From assembly GCA_000181795.3 (NCBI GenBank), contig CM012955.1, forward strand, positions 2,985,193-3,049,192: a stretch of 64,000 bases of DNA, read 5' to 3'. The stretch's first letter is position 1. Each line of letters opens with the position of its first letter. Made by a program: the position numbers and the translations under genes. Source of the DNA: Trichinella spiralis. Its lineage: Eukaryota > Nematoda > Enoplea > Trichinellida > Trichinellidae. The notes under the pieces were generated by a model. The model did no database searches. It was not told the origin of the DNA and was given only the letters and a program-made list of their open reading frames with translations. Positions 12,601-24,501 of this stretch are shown piece after piece.

Positions 12601-15600
12601 TGGGCTGAATTGGTAGTTTCAGTGCTTTGAAATTGTCTATAATTTTTTCGCCATATTTACTTGAATCGTAAAAAATTGAAAGTTAAATTATTTTAAATTT
12701 ACTTTTTCTAATCTAGAAATCGAGCAGTGAAAAACCAGGCGGCCTCTGTTCATCGTTCAGGTGGCATGGGACAGTCGCCTTCTGCACCTATTGATGTTGT
12801 TTCTTCAAACGCTCGTTCGGTGAATTCTTTTTTGTTTTGCTTTGTTTTATTTTGTTTTTCATCAATTAATTAATTTGCAATAATGATTTTCAGGATCGTG
12901 ACGCGAAAGCTAGACAGTCGACTAGAAGTTTGCCAGACAGTCAAGCATGGATAAAGGCCAGTTCAAAGCATGCGAGCGACGAATTGAAGCGTTTTTCATC
13001 CGCGACGACAACTCAGCAGCGTCCGTCTGATTTGAGCAATTTCAGTACAGGCGTCTTGAACAGGCAGCATCCTTGTTGGAACAGAAGCGCCGCTCCGTAT
13101 TATGTGGAAAGCAAAGTGAAGACCACGACCGGACCGCGGTCGCTGGATATCAACGTCAAAGCGTTGTATCGTGATCAGCGCTCTGCACGTGACCTTCGCG
13201 TTTGGTAAAATTCAAAAATTTTCGTTCTCCTCTCGGTGAAATTGAAATTGCAGCCTTGTCCTTCAAATTGAATAAATATTCAGTTTCCTTTTTTCTCTTC
13301 TCACGTTTTACCTTCTTACAGTCGCGAAGAGCAGATGGATGATTGTTGGTCCGACGTTGCATCTGACATGTATCGCTTGAACCGGAACGGCAACGCCGGC
13401 AAGTCGGCAACGTCCGGATTTGGGAAATTTGAAAAAGAATTCAACAAACGTCGTCCAACGGAAGCAGCAACGCCTGGTCCGATTCAAAGCTCCAATTGTC
13501 GATGTTGGAATTTGTGTTCTGATTGATTCTTTTTTTAATTTTAATTTTGCTTCTTCAGCAAATCCGGACAACATGCCAACAACCACTGGCGCCGATCTGC
13601 ATCATCATCATCATCATCACCACAACCACAACCACAATCATCACCACCAGCCGCATCGTTCTTTGTTGAAAATGAAGCAAAAGTCGACCCAGAAGAAAGC
13701 ATCTCATCCGGCTGCTTTGGATTTCACGTGGCAAAAATACGCCGCCCACTGCGAAACCAATGACCAAAGCGCGTTGAATAATTCTTCAAAGCACATGACC
13801 AGCACCAGTTCGCCGAATCGTCTCAACAAAAGCAGCGTAAGCACTATTGTTATTATATTTTACGATTTTATCCAAAGTGCCAAGTAGTAATCCAAATAAG
13901 TCATAATTGCAATGCATAATATTACTGACAAAATGTGAAATTAATGTGGGATTATTTGGAAAAATTTTATTTTATTTTATTAAAAATTGATAACAGAAAA
14001 AAAAAGGATTAGCAGAACTGCAAATGAGGAGGAAAGTAGATTGTTTGTTTGTTTCTTTCTTTCTTTCTTTTCATATTCTTTCGCGAATGGATTGCGAGAG
14101 ATGAGAATTACTTAACAGTGGTTGATTATTAATACGGAAGAGAACTTCAGCTGCGAGGTTAAACTTGTTTGTGAAATTTGCGAACGGGAAGTGTGCATTT
14201 GTGATAGAATTAAGAGTTTATTTTCGTCCTGATATATGTTGATATAGCTAACAACAAGTTTCTTTTTGCAGTATCAGCGTCGTTCGACGTTGAGCATGTC
14301 GAAAAGCAGCCTAGCTTCTCCCACTGGCCACAATTACTGCGAGAAGTTGATCATTCAAGTAATTTTTGATGATGGATATTTTTCTTTTTGAAAAAAATTT
14401 TGGTAATTTTTTTATAAAAAATATTATTCAGAGTTTGCGTTCGGAACTGAGCGCCGAGCGGACGGTGCGTTTGGACGCCGAGCGTCGCCTGAAGCAGTTG
14501 GAAAACGAATACCAGGCTTTGAACGCGCAGCTGGCGATTGTTGAGAAACAGCTGAGCGATGTGAACAAAAAATTGATTTCACAAGGTGAAAATTTGAAGC
14601 AGAAATCCCTTTCCTGTGTCGAATTGACATGCAAAACCAAGGTGAGTTGTTGTTGTTGTTGTTGTTTTTGATGACAACATAAGATTCAGAGTTAATCCGT
14701 TTGCATAATTTGCTAATTGTCCCATGACAAGTGCAAAGTGAGAATAAATTAGAGTAGAGTGATGGGATGGTGAAAGTTGGATTTTTGCTTTTTGCAAAAA
14801 AAAATCCAAGTGTTTTCACAATTTATTTATGGACACATGTGCACACGAGTGTTGTTGAATATTTGAGGAACTTGAAGAGTTGATCGAGGCGACGAAAGTT
14901 CAGCTGAATCAGAGTAATCAAGAACGAGACCGTCTGCTTGAAAGCCGAGCGGCTGAAAAAGCAGCCTACGACAAATGCTTGGACGATATATTGAGTCGGG
15001 TAGCTAAAGCGGTTGTCGAATATGAAGTGAGTTTTGGATCAAGAAGAGCCAACGAGCAAAACCAATAATTAATTAATGAATTGTTTTATCGCCAGATGCT
15101 TAGTCAAGAATGTTTCCGTTTGAAGAATCGGAATATTCAACTGGAAATGGACAACAAAATTCTCTACGCTCAGCTGAGAAAGTATACCGGCATGCAGAGG
15201 CCGGTGGTACGTCCAGGGCCGTTGGAACCGATCAGCGCTGAAGCTGAAGAAGACGAAGACGAGGTTGTTTTTCGTTCTGGTCCAAACCATTCCTATGCAA
15301 AAGTATGTGCAAACGGGGGCCGTATGTTGATTTGAATTCGCTCCTATTCCACCGATGCGTTGACTGATCGACTGGTTGACTGTAGGTTAACGTGGCCGAG
15401 TTGCCTTCGCCGGACAGCAACGCTGGTGAAGCGCTTTGCAGTCGGCCTGTATCGTTCATTTTTGACGGTCAGGGGGAGGCGTTGTCGCCGGTTTCTTGCG
15501 GCGAAAAGAGCACAGAGAAGCAATCGTCCGTGGAAACGCTGGTCGACGAGGACAACAGCCGAGTACGGTCTGCATCCGAGTTGCTTTCATCGGCTGCGGC

Positions 15601-18094
15601 TTCATTCTACGAACTCGCCTCTCCCCAGAAACGACTGTACGAATCCAATCCAAGAACCACGACACTGACGACCACTGCCCACAGCAGCAGCAGCAGCAGC
15701 AGCGGCAGCGGCGGCGGCGGCGGAAGCAACAGTAACACTAGTAACAGTGGTGGTGCACCACTTCGAACTGCAACTCCAACATCACAAGCAACCAGAGCTT
15801 GCAAAATTGATCAACTGCAGCAGCAGTCGTCGTCGTCGACGACGAGAACGGATCGAGGATTGTCGACAGTTGGGCCGGACAGTTTGCCAACCGTCGGGGG
15901 CCATCCATTCTCGGCTAACGAGAAAGAGTCGACGAGCCGCCTGGTTGGAACCGAATTGCCGGACGGAAGCAACAAGCTGGAGCTGATTGTCAACATGCTG
16001 CACAGGGTGAATTTCCACTCGTCGGCCGCCGTCGGTCAGGCGCTGCCGGCCGCCGTGGCTGCTGCGAGCAGATTTCGCGCCAAAAAGCCCCACGGACTGG
16101 ACGACGGCTATTCGACCATGTCCAGCGACCGTTGGACGGATTCTTTGGCGATGTGGTCGCCGGCCAGTCGGTCCAAAGCGACCACAATCACCACCACGGC
16201 CGATTCGTCCGTGCACAGCGGCTCGCCGTTGTCGTTTTCGTCGGCCGGAGCCGGCGCCAGGCGGCCGGAACTCGAGCGGCGGTCGGTGGCCAGGGTCGAC
16301 GCGACCGCCGGCCGAGCTTCTTCGGCTTCGTCTTTCGCTTCGTCGTCGAGCGCCTGGTCGGCTCGATGGACCGTTTTCGACGGATGCGTGCCCGGCATGC
16401 TCAGACGTTGTTGGTCGGATTCGCAGTTGCGTGCGCGACCGGCGGCGCCGGCGCCGACGCTGGCGTTGACGATGGATGCGAGCCCCGACCCTGCTGGTTC
16501 GGCTGATGCGCACGACGACGACGACGACGACAGTCTGGCAGTGCTTCAAGCGCCAGTCGACTGTGTCGAAGCGCTTTTCAACGTACCGTTTGAAGATGTG
16601 GATTGCGTAAGTTTTTGCAACAAGTCAACTTTGACTGATCATCAGTAAATGAATAAATGAATGATGTTTTTAATGTAATTTTTTCAGCTTATTCAATCGT
16701 TGAATGACTCGGCCACGTCGAACGACGAACAGTTGTGCTTGTCGACGAGGAAGAAACGGACAGAAGATGATGCGGCGGCGGTGGCTTGCCAAGGGTCGGA
16801 ATTGCTTTCCTGCTTTTCACAAGCTGAAGACACTCGCCGCCTGTTGCCTGAGATGAATCACCACGACCATGCTGGCCACGGCACTGAACGCGGTATGGTC
16901 GTCGCGTTGGATGCGGCCGAAGAGTTGGAAGACACGGATTTGTCCACGGATGTGTCGGTGCGCAGTGGCGACTTCGCTTTCAGGCCGAGCAGCACCAGCA
17001 GCAGCTTTTCCTCGGACGAATCGGATCGGGAGATGAACGTCATGGTCGACTGGATAAAGCAGTTGAAAATCAAAACCGGTAAGCACAGCACAAGGGTAGC
17101 ATCTAGTGCAGTGGTTCCCGAATTTGAACGGGCCATGGTAATCCATTGCCATTGCCTCGGTAATCTTCATGTTACCGTGAACCCCTAACAGTTCACTTGA
17201 TGTGCAGGGAAAAGGAGGGAATACTACGGTAAGGGGGCTTAAAGCCAGAGTAGTTGTTGTATTGGAATGGAATATAAATGGAGCATCGACGTGGCGTTTT
17301 GTGTCAGACAGCTCTTAGCAATATCAATTGAAATTAAATCAAATGAAGGAGTGGACATCTGAAAATGTCTCCGGGGACCCCACTTTGGGAACCACTGATC
17401 TGGTGGTGTAGTTAGTAGCTTTTTGCTTTGCTTCTTCCTCAGGACGGTAGTAGCTTGTTTGTTTGTTTGTTTGTTTGTCAGTTGAGTTACTTCGTCGTTA
17501 TTAACAAGAAGAGTGTGGGGTGGGACAATTTTGGAAGAAAAAAAATTTTCCATTCCATTCTTTTGCATTTGGTCAGGTCACCGGAAGTTCGGACTCGTCC
17601 GCTATTTGCCTCCAGAATTTCGACCCAGCATCCTGAGAAGGGACGTCTATTGTCGCTTCGGCAAACAAGAGCGGGAAGCGTTGTCGAAGTTCGATTTTTT
17701 GGCCGAATTTCGCGACAGGTCCTTTTCGCCGAAATGCAAAAAAGTCGACTCGACCAGGGCAGGGGCGTTGGCCCGAGGCCGCGAACCCTGCGACGGCAAG
17801 AAAAAGCGACAGAAGGCGGCGGCCACGCCCAACAGCGGCCGGCCTGACAGGCGCAGTTTCAGCTTTGACGATTTGGCGAGCGCGGCGGCGGCCGATGGTC
17901 ACCAGGCGAAACTGCGAACCGGCATGGCGCCAGCCGTGGTCGATCCGCCCGACGCCACTTGGCGGCATTTGAGTGGTTCCACGGCCAGTGTCCACACGTC
18001 TCCTAGTTATTGTTCGTCGTCGTTTCTCAGCGAACTTCTCGGTGAGCAGACGTTCTTCAGCTCGAGTTCGTCGCTCAGTTTCAGCATTGCTTAA
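5446..18094 (+). CDS. NCKAP5/NCKAP5L-like (Nck-associated protein 5) gene
   Basis: Secure exons are 12717-12819, 12894-13204, 13322-13476 (donor uncertain), 13559-13836, 14272-14358, 14432-14641, 14868-15026, 15096-15302, 15386-16606, 16688-17078 and 17577-18094. A candidate first coding exon at 5446-5483 (MNFNEQKTSIWI) fits the required phase and would give 1225 residues across a 7.2-kb intron. The diagnostic region is the coiled coil in exons 14272-15302. CEKLI followed by a heptad segment (RSELSAERTVRLDAERRL), then YDKCLDDILSRVAKAV and SQECFRLKNRN, follow the order seen in vertebrate NCKAP5 (EKLIHELEEER, YERCLDEVANQVVQAL, EECVKLKTRVFDLE). Vertebrate NCKAP5L (Cep169) is a microtubule plus-end and centrosome protein; that role here is inference. 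The rest is low-complexity: a His-rich run near 13600, Ser/Gly-rich segments, and a basic C-terminal exon with RRSFSFDDL. Exon 15386-16606 is strikingly GC-rich compared with its neighbours. Confidence 0.75.
5484..6980. other. Gene-poor stretch
   Basis: If the candidate first exon of the NCKAP5-like gene is correct, this is part of its large first intron. Only short ORFs with no recognisable features occur. Confidence 0.5.
7004..7960 (-). pseudogene. Degenerate Tigger/pogo-type (CENPB/DDE_1) transposase
   Basis: Reading the minus strand from about 7950 down gives fragments in the order of a Tigger transposase: SRAFRHARVDLSKLPVTW, TTAEIFVEWLKVVNAA, RMVLLVLLDNAPSH (the second catalytic Asp region), then SMDLGVLRQFKCKYCSHLL and ITVLDAVRWISQSWNQVD. 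These correspond to the family blocks LPVTYRANKKAWMT, EIF.EWL, LLLLDNAPSH, QPMDQGVI..FK..Y and DAI..IA.AW. The copy is broken. There is a stop at 7800-7802, a TAG in place of the conserved Trp codon at 7724-7726, and a one-base frameshift in the A-run at 7592-7596. A 39-bp tandem duplication lies at 7014-7091. The N-terminal DNA-binding part is missing or unrecognisable, apart from a weak GWFRVKWKNGD-like segment near 7910. No terminal inverted repeats were found. Confidence 0.85.
7014..7106. repeat. 39-bp tandem duplication
   Basis: Two copies at 7014-7052 and 7053-7091, beginning GAAGCT and sharing GTTCTTAGCTGACGTTTGT, plus the start of a third copy. They lie in the C-terminal part of the transposase relic and create a 13-residue repeat in its reading frame. 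Confidence 0.85.
8000..12716. other. Gene-poor stretch (putative large intron)
   Basis: AT-rich sequence with a (TA)n tract at about 9577-9608 and no exon I can support. ORFs of 60-130 codons occur without splice-site logic or recognisable motifs. It may be the body of the large first intron of the NCKAP5-like gene. Confidence 0.5.
9577..9608. repeat. (TA)n microsatellite
   Basis: Perfect TA dinucleotide run of about 32 bases. Confidence 0.9.
17109..17397. mobile_element. hAT-type MITE in last intron of the NCKAP5-like gene
   Basis: The left end begins CAGTGGTTCCCGAATTTG and the right end finishes CCACTTTGGGAACCACTG, so the ends are inverted repeats of the CAGTGGTT type used by many hAT elements. 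The element is 289 bp. It is flanked by ATCTAGTG (17101-17108) and ATCTGGTG (17398-17405), an 8-bp target-site duplication with one mismatch. It has no coding capacity, so it is non-autonomous. Confidence 0.85.
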
Positions 18095-19860
18095 GTGATG
18101 AAAAAGCAAAAAATTTAAAACTAAAAAATTTACAGACATACCTACATACCTACCTACCTACCTACATACATACATACATATGCATATATATATATATGTA
18201 ACTAACGCAGCACGTGCCACTCGCGATACTAGACGATCGGCATTACTTTTTTTTAGCGCATTTTATTCATTTCCCCCCTTTCAATTCGTTTATTATCTTT
18301 TTTCTTGCTTTTTGCTTTATTACTACGAGTAGTAATAATTCACTTTCCATTTCCTCCTAAATGTGCATTATTTTATTTCGCAGCTTGTTGTTTTATTCAA
18401 CATTATTATTATTATTATTGTTATTATTATTCTCATTGCCAACTGCTACTATGAACACCCTATATGTATATGTATATACTCGTGGATAAATAATAATTAT
18501 TATTTCTATTTTGATTTTTCAAATTGGACATTGCAATTGTTGTTGATGTTGTGCAATTTTAAAATGTTCGCTTAAATTGTCAGCAACTTTTACTGTCGTT
18601 GAAAAGATAACAAAATTTGTATATAGCACAACTGGTGGTGCAGTTTGTTGTGGGTGCACATTTCCATTTGTCAAATTATTGGACATCTATCTGTTCCCTG
18701 TTTTTGATGGAAAAAAGAATTACGCCAAGAAATTTGTCTTAAGATTTCTTAAGATTATGCCTTAACGCAATGCAGTGAACATCTTCTTTTTTTGTTTGAT
18801 TTCTTGCCATCATGATATACATATATGCAGTGCAGTTCAAAAAATATAATATCTATATAAGCGTTGGAATTAAGCATTTGAAAGAATATTGTTGCCACGA
18901 ATTTGATTTGAACACGGTGAAAAAGGTTCGATCGATTGCTGTTCCCAATATGCAAATTCTGTGATGAAAGTGGCAGCTTGGGTCGATGGAAGAAAATTTT
19001 TGCGATGACAGTATTGTGAAAGTGATTTCTTTTTCTTCCCTTCTGTTTATCTTTTTTAGAAGAGTGAAAATTAATCAAATTTTGTAGCAGAGGATAAATT
19101 TTTTTGCCAAGAAAGCTAAAAAGCGATTCAACACTTCCTACTGTACTAGTGCTGCCTTACTGTAAAATTTAAACAAATTCAAGTGTTCTGTGCTGTTGTT
19201 CTGTCTCTGTAAAAGTGTTGTAAATTTACATGAAAATTAACCTTCAGTACATCTTTCATTCAAAGCTGCTCATGTGTACAGTCGGTGTTTGACAGTTCGA
19301 AGTTTCACGGTTGAACAGTGAATTTCAAATTCACTGAGGAGAAACTGAAATTTGCCGGACAAACAAATGAATGAAATGAAAGCAGCTTCTTCTGTTTGAA
19401 AATATTTTGCCGGCCAATAACAATTTTGTCTACAATTTCTAAACTGACGTGAAAAGTGTATTTTGCTTCACCATTTGCGCAATCAAGGCATTATTCATTA
19501 TTCTGGAGAGCAACCAACGTTTGTTTTGCTTACTGAAAAACTGTTTCAAGTGACTTGCTGCTTTTCAATTCCTCACATCGAAATTGTTCTTTTTAAATAC
19601 AGTAACCTCAGTGAATGTTCTTGCTCATCATCTTTGATTGTACAGCAGTCATTATTGTGCTAAAAGCACTGACATAATTGGAGAAATTGAATATCAATCA
19701 ATCAGTCTAGAAAAGTTCGAAATTTTGCTTTTTTCCAAGTTTCATTTTCATCAAAACGGAGTAGAAATTGTATTTGTAGACAAAGTTGACATACAACTGA
19801 CAACGAACGGTTCAGCATATTCATTCAGTTTTGCTCATCGCCTGCTCTTGTTTCTTCAGA
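18095..19860. other. 3' flank of the NCKAP5-like gene, microsatellite-rich
   Basis: Contains ACCT/ACAT tandem repeats at about 18137-18196 running into a short (TA)n, and an (ATT)n run near 18403-18432. Short ORFs have no recognisable content. Confidence 0.6.
18137..18196. repeat. ACCT/ACAT tetranucleotide repeat
   Basis: Imperfect tandem ACCT and ACAT tetranucleotides in the probable 3' UTR of the NCKAP5-like gene, followed by TA dinucleotides. Confidence 0.85.
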
Positions 19861-19861
19861 A

Positions 19862-20130
19862 TGGCCAGAAGTGCGTTCTAGATTTCGGCGAGCGAGCACA
19901 GGATGAGTATTTTCTGCCAGCAGGGCACAATTAGCCGACCGTAAACGTCGACGGCGGATTCCTGCAGAGCGGCCGACCTCAACGGGCGTCGCTGTGACGC
20001 GTCACCACTTCCTGGGGTCAAGCCATTATCTGCATTCATTGGACTTTTCTTGTCCAATTTGCATCCATTCACAGACTGTATTGTATACTCATTCGGTCAT
20101 GCTGTCATAAGAAATTGCTTCATTATTAAA
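19862..20130. repeat. Conserved element 3' of TIKI copy A (pair of 29036-29280)
   Basis: This shares a series of blocks with 29036-29280: AAGTGCGT, AATTAGCCGACCG, GCCGACCTCAAC, a GGTCAAGCCAT block and GCTGTCATAAGAAATTGCTT. Both copies lie 0.3-1 kb beyond the stop codon of a TIKI gene. A minus-strand ORF here (19878-20072) is not kept in the second copy, which has two consecutive stops, so conservation is not at the protein level. GACCTCA (19975-19981) can pair with TGGGGTC (20013-20019), and inside it GCGTC (19986-19990) pairs with GACGC (19996-20000). Confidence 0.65.
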
Positions 20131-20414
20131 CAAGAGCAAGAATTACTTTATATACCATTTCCAACATTGCAAACTGATTAAAATGGCACTTCAATTAGCA
20201 GCTGTTGCTTTTCTGTTCATTTTCAACCAAACGAACAAAATGATTTGAAATTAACAATTTTTTCGGAGAACATTCATTTAAATTTTGTTTAATCTCAGCA
20301 TTGCAGTAAACAATAAATATATTTAAGGGAAAAACGATACACAATAAAAGTTGGGTATTGCAAATTTATGCAAATAAGTGAATGCAAATTTTAAACATAT
20401 TTGAAAAGGGAAGT

Positions 20415-22612
20415 TTATTGATAACGTTGCACTGCGAAAAGAAAGAATACTGATAAGAACGGTAGAAGTAGACCCGTCGTCAAGGCGCGAGCATCGTTTG
20501 AAAAATGATTGTGATAATGGACGAGAAAGAAGTTCTGCACAGTGGGAGCACGAGGGAAGTTGTTGACGGCGGTTTCCTGCCAGGGGCGTGGCGAATATCC
20601 CTGAACACGAACCCATAGTTCTTGGAAATTGCGTCCCACGCGCGTTGGGGATTTCACCGTCGTCGCCGTGGGCATGTCCAAATTGCCGTCCCACTGCCAG
20701 AGCAGGGGTGAGTTGAGTTTCGTTCGGATTTCTTGCCCTCCACGAGGTGCCTTTTTCACTTTACCAGATTGGCTAGAAAAGAGAAAAATGATCACTATTA
20801 TTATTATTATTATTATTATTTGGTTTTTTCTTTATTTTATATTCATGTCACGTGCTGTTGGGAAGCATGGATGTTTTTGATGTGATGGATTTCGTGAAAG
20901 TCTACCTGAGAACAGTATCGTTGTAAATCACGGGTTTGACGTCAAAACCGAACCGCTTCACGAGATCAACAACACTATCTTTACCAAGGAAGTGTCCGGC
21001 ACCGAAGGCGAAAAAGAACGACTTTGCAGGATTTGCACGCAATAATCCGATTACCCGATTAGCCATGCGCACGTTGCGCTTTTTGATCAGCTCCTCCCGA
21101 AAGTATGCGTTGATGTCCTCAGTGCCGGCGGCATCCTCCTCCACTGACCGGCCATCGTTATCTACATTTGGCACCTGGAAAGATTAAATAAATACAGATA
21201 TATACTGTGGAACATGAAGTGATGAATATGGAAATTTTTTCTTTTCAAACTCACCGGCACAGCATCATGAGCAAAAATCGTCTCGTCCAAACTGCCGCAG
21301 ATGTAGTGTTCGATGAGACGGCTTGTTTGTTGAGCCAATTCCAATGTGGTGGCCGATGTGCGATTTACCCGTCCAAGCAGCGCCTGCTCGTGGTCGCGCA
21401 ACATCTGGTCCAATGCGTGCAAAACTTGCGGTTCCCGCAGTGAATTCAAGGGCTCGCACTGTTCACCGGCAGTTTCGATCGCACCGAGAGCTATGGACAA
21501 GCTGGACGCTTGTTGAGCTAAATACAAATCAAGCACAGGAATTCCCCGTCGTTCAATTGCTTGTCTGTTTAGAGAATTCAACAGAAACATTATCCAAATG
21601 GGTCTTTTCCGTTCCCAGTTGCCTGCAATTGAAGTGAAAAATATACAACGCATAATATGTACACTGCGCAGAGAAACAGAGACAAAACTATGCAGCTCAT
21701 TTTTCACTATTTGCATTTCTTACCGGCGATACTTTTGAAAAGATAATCTGCGTAGGCGTCATTATGACCACCAGACCGCTGGGTATCGATCCATTCCGGC
21801 AGTGCTTGTCTGATCATTTGCATGTGCGATTTTATTCTGACGTACAAATCAGTCGGCAAGTGATCGGCTATTTCTTCACCATCAGGCAAATACTGACACC
21901 GGGCAAGACTTTCCACCGTTTTGGGATTGTTCAAATCCAATTCCAAGAAAACACTGTCCGCCTGGTAAAATGCTTGCTTTGCCGCTTTGCTCACGTACTC
22001 CCACACTTCGGTATACGGTACGTGAATTGTGCCGAAGAAGTAACTAGCAGGATCACCTTCAATGCGCCACAGAAACGTGCTCAGCTTTTGCGGAGCGACT
22101 GAATTATTCTACAAAAAATTAGAAACAGGTATGTACAAATTTATAATTTTTACTTTTATAATTTATATTGAAAGTAGTGGGTGGCGGTGGGTGGGGGGAA
22201 AGGGGGAGAAATGTGAACAACTGTTTATCAGTGAAAAGTTTTTGAATTCATTTTTGAACAGATGAATAACCGTCCGTCCATCTGTGCTAGTTCACCATCC
22301 TATCAACAAGGTAAACAACAGCTAATTTCAGCAGCTTGATTAATTAATGATTCGATTGATTGTTCAAAAGTTCAAAAGGCGTCCCATTCATTTTTGTCCT
22401 TCTATTTTGCGCTTTCTGCACAACTCTTTCATCTTTGCCTCTCAAAATATCCTGCTCAATTTTCAAATACTAGAAATAGAGGGAAAAAAAGAAAAAATAA
22501 TAAAACAATCGTTTACCTTTTCTGAGCAGAAGTGCGGCTTGTGTGAAGTTGCGACGAAAGCAACTTGGAACAGAATGCAGTAGATTTTTAACATCCAAAG
22601 ATAAAAAAGCAT
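20415..22612 (-). CDS. TIKI homologue, copy A (TraB-family Wnt metalloprotease)
   Basis: Five minus-strand exons join in frame: 22612-22517, 22108-21724, 21622-21255, 21174-20906 and 20772-20415, giving 491 residues, close to vertebrate TIKI1/2. Exon 1 encodes a signal peptide (MLFYLWMLKIYCILFQVAFV). Exon 2 holds the first active-site motif, YFFGTIHVPYTEVWEYV. Exons 2-3 carry ADYLFKSIAGNWERKRPIW and RRGIPVLDLYLAQQA. Exon 4 has the basic/Asn segment KKRNVRMANRVI and the second motif, FFFAFGAGHFLGKDSVVDL. Exon 5 contains FQELWVRVQG and a hydrophobic C-terminus (TTGLLLPFLSVFFLFAV) for membrane anchoring. In vertebrates TIKI cleaves the Wnt N-terminus and antagonises Wnt signalling at the cell surface; that function here is inferred. 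Both motif histidines are present, so the enzyme is probably active. It is the tandem partner of the copy at 30189-32295. Confidence 0.93.
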
Positions 22613-22970
22613 CTCACAGTGTGATGGGAGACAATTTGTTCTTGCACACAAAACTATTCACGCCATTCAAACATATTATTGTTCGCAGTGTATTTTGATG
22701 CAAAAGTATCAAAGGTGATCATAACAAAAATATCAGAATTGCATAGCAGCTTCAGCATTGTTGGTAAATGAAAAGAAAAATCCCACAACTTGTCCCACAA
22801 TAGATGATAAATAAAATGGGAATTGTCGAACTGTTTCACGTGAAAATGGTTGGGATTAGAAATGATGCGAAATGTTCACGCCACATTCAGGAAGTGATTG
22901 TGGAAGGTTTTGTGAAAATGAAATGAAATTTGGAAGCAGGGAAAGTTCGGTGATGAACCTGCAGAGAGGA

Positions 22971-23630
22971 GCGGGTCAGAGTTTTTGACATACTCTGCTC
23001 TAGTGGTTGGCGTCATTCACTGCTGTTATGGCAGAATGACGAATCAGCTGCCTGAGCAAACAACATCTCTTGGCCGCTGATGAACGGAGAGAGCGGATTT
23101 GCATCCCATCGTGAAAACTGTCCCAATTTTGCACAAATCTGCTTAGCAGGTGCTCGACCAATGGTAGTGCAGTGGTCAGCGCGATTGCAAAGGCCGGCAA
23201 CAACGCATATATATGTATTAACAAATAATAATAATAATGATCATGATCAAACTGAATGAAATAAGAACAACTGCAACAGCAATTTAAAAGAATTAGCATA
23301 ATAATTTTTTAACTTTAAAAAGTCAATTTTTCCAAATTGAAGAATATTTTTATCTGTGAAACGTGATTTATACGCCTCAGAGATCAAAAGTTCGCTGCGG
23401 CACAGTTCAAAAGGGGGCTTAATCCGCTTAAGCATTGCTAGTGAATGGCGGTATTCTTTTTGCAGTCTGCCGGTCGTGAATGAGAAAAACGGCGCATTGT
23501 CTGATCCGACACCGCGGTCCCTTTTGAACCACTGACCCTGATTATCTTCTGATGCATTAATTGAAGCTTCTATTGTTGTTACTCTTGAAACGCGACACAA
23601 TACCTCACCCGCCGATATTAATGAAATATT
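22971..23630. repeat. Conserved upstream block of TIKI copy A
   Basis: This matches 32900-33420, upstream of TIKI copy B, in several pieces: GATTTGCATCCC, GACAGGTGCTC(A/G)(A/G)CCAATGGT with local differences, TTAATCCGCTTAA, GGCGCATTGTC and TTATCTT. It lies 0.4-1.0 kb upstream of the copy A start codon. A minus-strand ORF (23247-23633) overlaps it but is only partly kept in the second copy. It may contain promoter or 5' UTR sequence carried along by the duplication. Confidence 0.5.
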
Positions 23631-24501
23631 CATCTGTTAAATTTGAATGCAGCACAACAATATGAGGTTGGTCAAATTTCATTTTATCAACAATACACTT
23701 GCTGAATTATAATTAATAAATTTTCCCACGTCTATAATAATGTTTATAGGTCGACTGTTATGTAAATTTAAAATGCAATTTTTTCGAGAATTTGTTTTCA
23801 AGGATGAAAAGAAATGAAAATTTTACTAATTTGTGGTTTTTCCGTCGACATAGTGATTCGTGCATCAGTAGTTCAGTTTTGGATCGTTGCATACCAATTA
23901 ATCTGTTCAAATGAATGGTTTCACTTCACACCGTTTACAGCACTGATGATTCAGCATCACCAGTTCATGATGAATTCTGTTTCTATGCCGTGAGTGTGTT
24001 TTGTAAATTTTATCAAAAAAATTTGTTGCATGATCAAAAATTCGACGACCAGTGTGAAAATTATTTCAATTCCTTAGCTGAATTGCTTCGTCCAATGGAA
24101 AGCAATTAAATGAAAATGAAATGTTCATATTTTTATTTCAGCAATATTTTTTCTTGTTTCTAGCGTTTTCAGAAATAAAGAACAATAGAAATTTGTGAAT
24201 AGATTTTACAACAGTTCCCCACAGATTGCTGTATTCAATGCCGCTGATACAGTACAAATTTGTAATTGACAAAACACTGACTGTCAGGTAAACAAAGCTA
24301 TGCCGGGGTCATTGCATTGTCAGAAATAACAAAGGGTGCAGCTGTTCTCTGTGGGCGGCTCCTTTCATGGAAGTGAAGCACACTTTTTCCGGGCATTGTT
24401 GAAGTTGCTTTGTTCCTTCGGAAATGTTTTTACACATGAAATATTGAAATGAATAAAGCAAAAGCAAATTACAAAAGAAAAGCACAGAAAAGGAAGTTTA
24501 C

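Noticed and set aside
15782-16549. 255-codon minus-strand ORF
   Set aside because: It lies antisense to the GC-rich NCKAP5-like exon. Arg-rich composition reflects complementary GC-rich codons, and there is no recognisable motif.
19878-20072. Possible terminal exon of TIKI copy A
   Set aside because: The frame is interrupted by two stops in the duplicated partner, and copy A already ends with a hydrophobic C-terminus at 20415.
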